9,510 nt of DNA from CAYVMN01 sp964452575 (GTDB lineage: Bacteria > Desulfobacterota > DSM-4660 > Desulfatiglandales > Desulfatiglandaceae), in NCBI GenBank assembly GCA_964452575.1, contig CAYVMN010000177.1, forward strand, positions 1-9,510. The letters are read 5' to 3'. Made by a program: the position numbers and the translations under genes. Positions 1 through 7,100 of this stretch are shown one piece after another (position 1 is the stretch's first letter; every line of letters begins with the position of its first letter). The notes under the pieces were generated by a model, which was not told the DNA's origin, did no database searches, and saw only the letters and a list, made by a program, of their open reading frames with translations.

Positions 1-283
1 ACGTCCCTATGAAGTGCCCTCTCCCCTGCCTGGCAGAACCTGTATTTAAAGCTAAGGGGGCGTTCCAGAGGCTGTAAAGAATTTGGGTTACGTCCTTTGG
101 AAAAAAGACCCTCACGGTCCTCTTGCTCCACAGTGTTTTCAAAACGCTAAAGTATTACGGTTTTATATATTATATTGAAAGCATTGTCATTACAATTTTG
201 GAGGCCAAAAGCCATCTTGCAAAGGCGGTCCATTTGTCATATACTACGCCCGTGAAGTTGCAAAGGGCCCTAAGGGTGAGAAA
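1..283. other. Non-coding leader upstream of rex
   Basis: I find no convincing gene here. Short open stretches on the plus strand have no start, no ribosome site and no recognisable family sequence; one could be the last few codons of an upstream gene. The stretch 155-200 is A/T-rich, suitable for a promoter, but I cannot pick a clear -35/-10 pair. A near-perfect dyad, AGTGTTTT-C-AAAACGCT, lies at 132-148 and could be an operator. It does not match the usual Rex operator form (TTGTGAA-N4-TTCACAA). Confidence 0.5.
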
Positions 284-925
284 ATGCCAAAATCAGGAAA
301 AATACCAAAGGCCACCATAACCAGGCTTTCTATCTATTACAGGCAGCTGGAACTGCTGGAATTTGACGGCTATCGCATGGTCTCTTCGGAGAAGTTGGCG
401 TGGTTGTGCCAGGTGAATCCAGCCCAGGTGAGAAAGGATCTCGGCTATTTTGGGGAATTCGGCATCAGGGGGGTAGGTTACGATGTAATAGACCTCCAGA
501 CCCAAATAAAGGGGATTTTGGACGTTAACCGCAATTGGAACCTGGGGATCGCCGGGATCGGCAACCTGGGCTCTGCCCTCTTGCAGCACCAGAACCTTCC
601 GGCAAGGGGTTTTAAATGCGTTGCTGCATTTGACAACGACCCCGGCAAGATCGGGAAGACCACTGCCGGTGGTTTGAAGATCATGGACATTAGGGACTTG
701 AGGCAGGCCGTTGAGGACCTAAAGATCAAGATCGGGGTGATTACCACACCTCCTTCGGCAGCTCAAGGCGTGGCAGACCTCTTTTTGAATGCAAAGGTGA
801 ATGCCATCCTGAATTTTTCGCCGACCAGGATCGTAGTGCCGGAGTGCTGTCTCGTTGAAAACATCGATTTTACCGTAAGGCTGGATATGATCAGCTATGA
901 ACTGCATCACCAAATAGGGACCTGA
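284..925 (+). CDS. rex: Redox-sensing transcriptional repressor Rex
   Basis: Rex is a cytoplasmic dimeric repressor that senses the NADH/NAD+ ratio. It binds operators when NADH is low and releases them when NADH rises, which controls fermentation, respiration and hydrogen or sulfur metabolism genes. The 213-residue product has the usual length. The N-terminal winged helix (about 7-80) opens with IPKATITRLSIYYRQL and carries the highly conserved VRKDLGYFGEFGIRGVGY at 49-66. The Rossmann domain follows, with the dinucleotide motif GIGNLG at 91-96, an AFDNDPGKIG strand-turn, and the C-terminal family sequence NFSPTRIVVPE. The C-terminal helix, which swaps between subunits in known Rex structures, is present. 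The ATG at 284 fits the family N-terminus; the ribosome site upstream (AAGGGTGAG) is only moderate. It is the first gene of a same-strand block, 47 bases ahead of the DUF1573 gene. Identification is firm; its targets cannot be read from this window. Confidence 0.96.
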   Translation: MPKSGKIPKATITRLSIYYRQLELLEFDGYRMVSSEKLAWLCQVNPAQVRKDLGYFGEFGIRGVGYDVIDLQTQIKGILDVNRNWNLGIAGIGNLGSALLQHQNLPARGFKCVAAFDNDPGKIGKTTAGGLKIMDIRDLRQAVEDLKIKIGVITTPPSAAQGVADLFLNAKVNAILNFSPTRIVVPECCLVENIDFTVRLDMISYELHHQIGT

Positions 926-972
926 GGAACTGCTAGTAGTTACTAAGGTCTTCTTTGTTAGGGGGGGGAGTC

Positions 973-1671
973 ATGAAAAGAAATTGGGGATCCATATTTA
1001 TTCTATTATTTCTTCTTGCCTTGTTGGCCAACTGGGTGTTTGCCCAGGAAGCAAAGGGCCCGAGGATCGTAATAAGGGAAGCGGAACACAACTTTAAGGA
1101 TATCAAGGAGGGAGAAACTCTCGAACATACCTTTCGGGTCTTCAATGAGGGTGATCAGATCCTGGAGATAAGAGAAGTCAAACCCGGCTGAGGGTGTACC
1201 GTGGCCTACTTTGATAAGGCCATCCCCCCGGGCGGGGAGGGAAAAATCACCCTCAAGGTCAATACCAAGGGATACCAGGGAAAGGTCACGAAGAGCGCCA
1301 AGGTCTACAATAATGACCCCAAGACCGGGGTGCTCGTGCTGAGAATAACCGCTAATGTCAAAGTGCCTATCTATCTCTCGTCTCGGTATGTCAGCTTCCA
1401 GGGGTGGGCAGATCAAAGCGTCACTCGGGTGATTGAAATCAGGGCCGAACTGGATAAGCCTTTGAAGTTGACCCCGATCGAGTTTAATCTTGCCGATAGA
1501 TTAACTTACACCATAGAAGAGACCCAAGAGGGCAAGAGATTTAGGATTACGTTCAAGACTATCCCTGGCGATCACCCGACCCTCTCAGGGTTCTTAAAGC
1601 TGAAGACCAATTATCCCGAAAAACCGGAAATAATGGTGCGAATAAGGGTCCTGGCAACTAAGAAAGGCTGA
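973..1671 (+). CDS. Exported DUF1573 protein, probable selenoprotein (TGA = Sec73)
   Basis: The gene reads as one 232-residue protein if the in-frame TGA at 1189-1191 is decoded. Residues 1-24 form a signal peptide (MKRN, hydrophobic core, cleavage near VFA|Q), so the protein is exported. A DUF1573 Ig-like domain spans about 38-132: a HNFKDIKEGETLEHTFRV strand pattern, then EVKPG-[TGA]-GCTVAYFDKAIPPG, then NNDPKTGVLVLRITANV. Family members normally read CGCT here, so the TGA stands exactly for the first Cys, giving U73-G74-C75-T76. Residues about 133-232 form a second beta-rich domain. The function of DUF1573 is not established; the paired Cys suggests thiol redox or metal chemistry. ATG 973 follows a G-rich ribosome site (961-970); TTG 955 is less likely. 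The GTG at 1201 has no ribosome site and would remove the signal peptide and the motif, so I reject a separate second gene. The alternative is a pseudogene through a Cys-to-stop change or a base error. Confidence 0.8.
1189..1191 (+). other. In-frame UGA, candidate selenocysteine codon
   Basis: The TGA is in frame with the DUF1573 reading frame on both sides, with no shift. It sits between codons for KPG and GCT, exactly where the family has its first conserved Cys. Sec insertion at UGA replacing a catalytic Cys, with a second Cys two residues later, is the classical pattern of bacterial selenoproteins. Confidence 0.72.
1192..1229 (+). promoter_or_regulatory. Candidate bacterial SECIS stem-loop
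   Basis: A hairpin lies directly 3' of the in-frame TGA. Six Watson-Crick pairs plus a terminal G-U join 1201-1207 (GTGGCCT) to 1217-1223 (AGGCCAT) around a 9-base loop. GGG 1192-1194 may pair with the C-run at 1225-1229 as a lower stem. In an alternative fold CTT 1209-1211 pairs with AAG 1216-1218, leaving loop UGAU with a G in second place, a 5' bulge containing U1207, and 20 bases between UGA and loop. The second fold is closer to the known bacterial SECIS consensus (short stem, G at the start of the loop, roughly 16-37 bases from the UGA) but is less stable on paper. SelB binding is inferred. Confidence 0.5.
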
Positions 1672-1718
1672 AACTTCTTTTTTGAGAAGGGCCTTACTGC
1701 ATATGGTATGGAGGAATA

Positions 1719-2168
1719 GTGCCGCAAAAGCAAAGGCCTTTGGTGGAGATCTTCGCGGATGGGGCCTGCAGAGGAAACCCAGGGCCGGGCGGCTATGGGG
1801 CGATCTTGAGATATGGCCAGAGGGTGAAAGAGGTTTCAGGGTGCAGGCAAAGGACCACAAACAACCGCATGGAGTTGCTGGCCGTTATAGAGGCCCTGCG
1901 ACAACTGAAGAGGCCTTGCAGGGTGAGGGTGGTCACGGACTCCAATTATGTTGTGAAGGGAATGACAGAGTGGATATCCAGATGGATCAAACGGGACTGG
2001 ATAAATTCCCAGGATGAACCTGTTGCCAACAGGGGGCTGTGGGAAGAACTGTTGAAAAGGAGCCGACCTCACCAGATAGAATGGGTATGGATCAGGGGGC
2101 ACAACGGGCATCCGGAAAATGAACGTTGTGACAAGATGGCGAGGGTTGCTATAAAGGGATGCCAGTGA
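1719..2168 (+). CDS. rnhA: Ribonuclease HI
   Basis: RNase HI cleaves the RNA strand of RNA:DNA hybrids, removing R-loops and primers in the cytoplasm with Mg2+ as cofactor. The 149-residue product matches the bacterial type-1 length. All catalytic residues are visible: D14 in FADGACRGNPGPGG, E52 in NNRMELLAV, D74 in VVTDSNYV, H128 in RGHNGHPEN and D138 in ERCDKMA. A basic-protrusion-like segment with several Trp residues (W85, W89, W94) and DEPVANRGLW lies between the third and fourth motifs, as in the E. coli enzyme. GTG at 1719 is chosen because GGAGG at 1710-1714 precedes it by four bases and the N-terminus then fits the family. It follows the DUF1573 gene by 47 bases and precedes the zinc-ribbon gene by 28, so the genes may be co-transcribed. 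Identification is firm. Confidence 0.97.
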   Translation: MPQKQRPLVEIFADGACRGNPGPGGYGAILRYGQRVKEVSGCRQRTTNNRMELLAVIEALRQLKRPCRVRVVTDSNYVVKGMTEWISRWIKRDWINSQDEPVANRGLWEELLKRSRPHQIEWVWIRGHNGHPENERCDKMARVAIKGCQ

Positions 2169-2196
2169 TTGGAAAATCCCCCCTCTGGAGGCAACA

Positions 2197-2637
2197 ATGA
2201 AATGCCCGAAGTGTAATTACACGAGCTTTGATCATAACGAGATCTGTCCAAAATGCAAACAGGACCTCTCCTCTGAGAGGGACAGGATGAAACACCCTAA
2301 GTATAAGGAGAACCCCCTATTTTTGCTTGGGGCCTTGATCAGGGGGGGCGAGGAGTCGGACACCAAGCCCAGAAATGGGCATACAAGGGAAGCGGGTATA
2401 TCATCAAGCCCCGTTTCTGCGCAAGAAGTAACCAGGGAGGATGAATTTGTCCTTGAGCCCGACTTCCCTCCCGCCAGAGGTTATGACGTTGAAAGGTCCG
2501 TTGATTCGGAATCACTGGAGTTAGATAGTGAAATAGACTTGAGCCACCTTGATGAATTGCTGGAAGATGATTCAGGGCTCCATGAGACGTTAGAACTGGA
2601 CCTTGAACCGGAACCATCGAAGAATAAACCCTCCTAG
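2197..2637 (+). CDS. Small zinc-ribbon protein with acidic tail
   Basis: The 146-residue protein begins with a clear zinc ribbon: MKCPKC at 1-6 and ICPKC at 16-20, i.e. two CxxC knuckles (C3/C6 and C17/C20) ten residues apart, enough to bind one structural Zn2+. After a basic linker (about 25-40) and the short hydrophobic patch NPLFLLGALI comes a low-complexity region rich in Ser, Asp, Glu and Leu; residues about 95-141 are strongly acidic and probably disordered or helical. No signal peptide and no convincing membrane segment are seen, so it is likely cytoplasmic. The start is supported by GGAGG at 2187-2191, five bases before the ATG. I do not recognise a named family beyond the zinc ribbon; comparable small proteins are often annotated only as 'zinc ribbon domain-containing'. 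It is the last protein gene of the left block. Confidence 0.82.
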   Translation: MKCPKCNYTSFDHNEICPKCKQDLSSERDRMKHPKYKENPLFLLGALIRGGEESDTKPRNGHTREAGISSSPVSAQEVTREDEFVLEPDFPPARGYDVERSVDSESLELDSEIDLSHLDELLEDDSGLHETLELDLEPEPSKNKPS

Positions 2638-2650
2638 ACTCAGATTAGCC

Positions 2651-2679
2651 TTGACCTTATATAAGACAAGAAATATAAT
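2651..2679 (+). promoter_or_regulatory. Sigma70-type promoter for tRNA-Phe
   Basis: TTGACC at 2651-2656 (five of six consensus bases) and a perfect TATAAT at 2674-2679 are separated by 17 bases. Transcription would start near 2686, a few bases before the tRNA. This is the best promoter in the window. Confidence 0.8.
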
Positions 2680-2690
2680 AACTATCCAGC

Positions 2691-2766
<76 letters not shown>

Positions 2767-2782
2767 TAAAAAAGGCAGTAAG

Positions 2783-2820
2783 AAAAGGGGTTAGACATTG
2801 TGTGGTCACCCCCTTTTTCT
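2783..2820 (+). terminator. Terminator after tRNA-Phe, probably bidirectional
   Basis: AAAAGGGG (2783-2790) pairs with CCCCTTTT (2810-2817) around a 19-base loop, followed by T-rich sequence to 2822. On the minus strand the same hairpin is also followed by a T-rich run (CCCCTTTTCTT), so it could also stop leftward transcription from the converging gene that ends at 2885. Confidence 0.7.
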
Positions 2821-2884
2821 TTGAGATTTCAAAAAGCGATGGATGTTTACCTCAGAATCTTACGTCTCAGCTCTATCGCCCCAT

Positions 2885-4000
2885 TTATTGGGCACGAGTA
2901 AAATCTGATCTCCTTCTCCTTATAAAGTAAAGAGCACTCAGTCCAATAAGAATCGCCATGAGGATCATCCCCCACTCCGTTATCGTGGGAATAGGGGGCG
3001 CCTGCTGCTGGCCTGGACCCCCCTGATCAGGAGTCCGGGTATTGGCCGTCAGATCATCATCCCCTCGCTGCCCATCACAGAAGTGAAGCACAATCCTCGT
3101 CCATGTTGCCTCATGGAAGATCTCCGCTCCTGTCTGGCCATTATACATGAACTCATACCAATGGTTAGATAGGTTTCCTGGAGTGGGCCCATATTTATAA
3201 TACGTATTCAGCAAAGGAGTTCTTGGGAGATAGAGCGTTGCTGTGGTGCAACCTCCTGTGGTGACGTCGTTTATCGTAAACTCAAAAAACCCATAAGGAA
3301 AATTCACACCCGGTGGTGCATCTGCCGGCGAAGGGTTCCCAACCGCCCGAACATCGGTAAGCGTCTGACCTGTGGGCACAGCAATCGTTGCGTAACCACC
3401 GCCTGTTGAAGAAGGAAGGGAAGCCACCCTGTTCTCTTGATAATCTGGCACCCCGTTGCCATCCCCATCGTAAGAAGGATTAGTGCCTCCTGGCCCCATT
3501 TCGTTCGAAGAACTCACCCCATCTCCATCATTGTCGGTTGTTCCGGTGTTTGCCCCAAAGTAGGCAACCACGTGCTTATTCGCATTCATGGTTACCGTTG
3601 ATGGATTGGCAGTTCCAGAGAGATCTCCACCCCACCCGTAGAACTGGTATTCAGCTCCAGGGTTGGCAGTGAGCCCAACCCCTGTCCCCTCTGTGTAGGT
3701 TTCAGTGCAGTCTCCAGGACAATTAATACCTGTCCCTGTGACCGTACCTCCCCCTGTTGGGTTGATGCTTACATTGAGGTTATAGGTGGAAACCTGGCCG
3801 GTTGAGATTGTCCTGCTCAGGAGATTTCCTGCATTGTCGTAGGTATGCTCGATCGTTTTTCCATTCCCATAGTCGGCCTTGATCAGTCGCCCTGCATTGT
3901 CATAGGTGCAGGTGATCGTGCCGGCTCTGGCATTGGAGATTATGGAGAGGATAATCAAAACAGGAATCAGGCCCCAAATCTTCGGCGGCATCTTTCTCAT
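2885..4000 (-). CDS. Exported YD-repeat / InlB-like / TSP3 protein with IPTL-CTERM tail
   Basis: A 371-residue mosaic surface protein. It has a signal peptide at 1-26 (MRKMPPK, hydrophobic core, cleavage after ARA) and two YD repeats at about 32-66 (CTYDNAGRLI, HTYDNAGNLL). A divergent InlB/'bacterial repeat' module follows at 73-148 (VSINPTGGGTVTG to HVVAYF), containing CPGDC. A Ca-binding TSP3-like stretch lies at 155-190 (DNDGDGV, DGDGNGVPD). A 'choice-of-anchor U'-like domain spans about 191-313 (SLPSSTGGGYATI, FPYGFFEF, YYKYGPTPG). The IPTL-CTERM signal is at 337-364: IPTITEWGMI, a hydrophobic helix, then RRRR. Such tails direct export and anchoring or processing by exosortase-like systems. 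I chose ATG 4000, not the upstream ATG at 4039, because GGAGG (4009-4013) lies eight bases before it and the signal peptide then starts properly. It lies 111 bases downstream of the RHS gene on the same strand and shares YD repeats with it. Confidence 0.88.
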   Translation of the reverse strand: MRKMPPKIWGLIPVLIILSIISNARAGTITCTYDNAGRLIKADYGNGKTIEHTYDNAGNLLSRTISTGQVSTYNLNVSINPTGGGTVTGTGINCPGDCTETYTEGTGVGLTANPGAEYQFYGWGGDLSGTANPSTVTMNANKHVVAYFGANTGTTDNDGDGVSSSNEMGPGGTNPSYDGDGNGVPDYQENRVASLPSSTGGGYATIAVPTGQTLTDVRAVGNPSPADAPPGVNFPYGFFEFTINDVTTGGCTTATLYLPRTPLLNTYYKYGPTPGNLSNHWYEFMYNGQTGAEIFHEATWTRIVLHFCDGQRGDDDLTANTRTPDQGGPGQQQAPPIPTITEWGMILMAILIGLSALYFIRRRRSDFTRAQ

Positions 4001-4084
4001 GGCTTTAGCCTCCGGTTCTTCGTTACAATTTTCACTCATTTCTCATTTTCATTTCCAAGCTTGCTTATACTTACCGATTAATAT

Positions 4085-4108
4085 GTCAAACGTTGACCCC
4101 TGTTTGAC
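4085..4108. repeat. Inverted repeat between the RHS and IPTL-CTERM genes
   Basis: GTCAAAC (4085-4091) and GTTTGAC (4102-4108) form perfect 7-base arms around a 10-base spacer, just past the stop codon of the RHS gene. There is no T-run, so it is not a standard terminator. On the minus strand the left arm supplies a TTGACA (4090-4085) in front of the downstream gene, with TATAAG 14 bases further. That is too close for a good sigma70 promoter, so a promoter or operator role is only a suggestion. Confidence 0.4.
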
Positions 4109-4111
4109 CCA

Positions 4112-7100
4112 TTAGTCTCTAGACTGCCACCATTCCCATGGGTCTACTACCGAAAATGGCACATCCCACCCAGCAGCTTCAACCCTCGACCATTGCTCCA
4201 ACATCCACTCCCATTCCTCTGATTCTGTTACCCACTTACCAACCCTGGGAAGCCAGACTTTCTTTACCTTTTTAAGCGCCTCACGATTGCCAAAGAACAA
4301 ATAACCCGGTGTCCAGCCCGGGGGGAGTCCTGGCGACGTCTGCGCCAGATACGGTTGTCTCTTTGGGGTTATTTTAGCCCAGGTAATATTTTTTTGGTCA
4401 AACACCCATGTATCATCGGGCCCATGAAATGGATTCACCCCGCTAAACAATGCTGTACCATCGGGGAGGATTACCCTACTACTATAGCCGGAAAGGGCTG
4501 TTGGCGTTGTCTGAGCCAGATTGGAAGCCCCCTGATTTTTTGGGGTCATTTTAGTCCAGGTAAATATTCTTTCGTCAAACGTCCATAAATCATCGACCAC
4601 TTGCCCTGATTGATCCACCCCGCTAAACAATATTGTCCCATCAGCGAGAGTAACCGAACTACTACGGCCGGAAAGGGCTGGAGGTCCTGTCTGGGCCAGA
4701 TTGGAAGCCCCCTGCTCTATATTAAGCCAACTAGTATTTCTTTCATCAAAAGTATACATATCGCTAAATATTTCTCCCGTGCCATCCTGCCCTCCATATA
4801 CGGCTACTTGACCATCAGAGTAGATTACCATGGTATGTCCATATCGGTTCCACGATGGCTCCGGTATATAGCCCGTCCTGTCAATAAAACTAATAGGGTT
4901 TCCCAGTGCATACTGGTAAGGGTTTATCTGTTTCGGTCTTGCTGTATTAGGCCATATGGGTTCTCTTGATATAAACCTTGCGGTTACGGCATCATAATAT
5001 CTTGCCCTCGTGTGATAGAGTCCTGAGCTTGTCGAAGGATCCTGCCTCACCCCCCATCTGCCTACAAAGGTAAAGGGCTGTGAACTTGTGCCGGTGTGCC
5101 CAAGGATTTTTCCGTAAGGCGTGTAAGCGTATGAACCCGTCACCGCACCAGAGGCATCTGTCAATGCCAGGGTCGATCCTGTCCTGTCAAAGTGATAGAA
5201 ATAGACCTTGTTTCCATCTGCTGCGTCGATCATATAAAGAAGCCCTCCTCCCGGCGCCCAGATGTAGTATCTCAGGAACTGGCCTGTAGAGTCGTCTTTT
5301 TCAGCAACGATGGGGTTGAGGCCGAGGGCGTAGTTGTAGAAGTAGTGGATATTGCCCCTTGTGATAATGTCTCCCAGTCCGTTGTATGAAAGAGCGGTCC
5401 CATTTATATTCGTAAGCCTCGATGTACCATCCCACGTGAAGGCATTGCCCGGTGAGGAGGTGAGCCTTCCCCTCGGGTCATATGCGTAGCCGGCAGTTGA
5501 AACCTGTGAGGCGCTGTCATAGCTGAATGTATCCGTGCCGTCCGCAAGAAGGGTGGAAGGATCGAGGGGGACCGTCATATCCACGGAAGATACCTGCCCG
5601 GCGGCATCGAGGCTGTATTGAAGGTCTATGATCGAGCCTTCCCGTATCCTCGTGACTCGTCCCGAATTGTCGTAGGTATAGGTGGCATTCACTCCGTTTG
5701 AACGGGTGATGCCCGTGAGTCTCCTGTCGTTGTCAAAGGTAAAATCCGCCTGCGCATTGGTGAGATTATCGGTCACCCGGGTTAAGAGACCGGTGACTGA
5801 GTCATAGGTGTAGGTAACGGTGAACGTCCCATTGTTGTATGTCGCCGTCTTTAACCTCCCTCCGTCGTCATAGGTAGCCCCGAAAGCCGTGCCCGGATTG
5901 TCGGTCGATGTGATCCTGCCTTCCGCATCCCTCGTGAGGGCCAGGCCATTGCCCGCGAGCAGCCTGCCAAGCTCGTCATAGGTATACCGGAGGGTCAATC
6001 CACTGGTGTATTGGCTCTGTGTGACATTCCCGGCGTTGTCGTAAGTGATTGTCTGAGTCGTCGTGTCGGGGTAGTCAATTGTGCTCAGCCTGGCTCTGTT
6101 GTCATAGCTGTAGTCCGTTTTGTTGGATAGAGGGTCTGTTATGGATGAAAGCCTGCCCATGTTCGTAAATCCGAAGCCCCAGTTGTTGCCGTTGAGGTCG
6201 GTTATCCCGCTCAAAAGACCAAGGTCGTTCCTTGTGTATGTTGCGGTCCCGATTACGGGCATGGTCACGCCTGCAAGGAGCCCTCTATTGTCATAGCCAT
6301 AGTTTGTCGTCCTGCCCAGAGGATCGGTTATTCCCGTGACCCTGCTCATGGAGTCACGGGTGAAGGTTGTTGTCTGGCCCAGTGGATTGGTAATGCCCGT
6401 GATAAGGCCGAGCTTGTCGGACTGGAAGGTTGTCGTATTGCCCAGGGGCGTCGTCGTCGAGGAAACCACCCCTTCGTCATCATACCCGGTCCGCCAGGTC
6501 TGCCCTCCAAGGGTGACGCTGTTTCGCCATCCCCTTGGGTCGTATCCGAAGGAGGTGACGATGTTGTTCGGGTTGGTGAAAGACGATGTTCTCCCCATGT
6601 TATCGTAAGTGAAGGCAGTATTCTTGCTTAATCTGTCTGTGATCTGTGTGACCCTGTCCATGAGGTCAAAGGCGTACTGCGTCTGATTGCCCTTCGGGTC
6701 GGTCACCTTTGTTAAATTGCCGTTTACGTCATAGGTGTAAGAGTAAACATGGGCGTTTTCGTCGGTGATGGAGGTGACCTGGTCATTGAGGTTATAGGCA
6801 ATCTGGATGGATGTGCTATCGGGGTTATTAATTTTTATCAACCGTCTGTAATTGTCATATTCATATGTGGTTGTCCCTGTCTCGGAGTTTTTTATGGAGG
6901 CAACTGCATTGAAAGAGGTATAGGTATAGGTAACCACCCCGCCGGTAGGGTTGGTTATGGTCAGAAGCCTTCCGTGACTGTCATAGGTAAAACTCCGTAC
7001 CTTTCCTGCCCGGTCGGTCTTGGTGAGCATCCTGCCTTTGCTGTCATAGGTAAATTGCTCGTTCGTTCCGTCGGGATAGTTTTTCCGCGTAAGATTATAG

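Noticed and set aside
955..1191. A separate short 78-codon gene ending at the TGA, followed by a second gene from GTG 1201
   Set aside because: The two halves make one DUF1573 domain in the same frame. The GTG at 1201 has no ribosome site and would begin inside the conserved motif, so a single gene with a decoded or mutated TGA explains the data better.
1669..1671. The second TGA of the DUF1573 frame as another Sec codon
   Set aside because: The domain is complete before it, and the following codons read AT-rich junk (Asn-Phe-Phe-Phe) to a TAG at 1717 in the rnhA leader. It is an ordinary stop.
1682..2017. 111-codon plus-strand frame overlapping rnhA
   Set aside because: It is another frame of rnhA, which has all catalytic residues and a proper ribosome site.
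4355..4969. Plus-strand open frames opposite the kelch-like units
   Set aside because: They are shadows of the repeated minus-strand coding sequence, which is why the two resemble each other.
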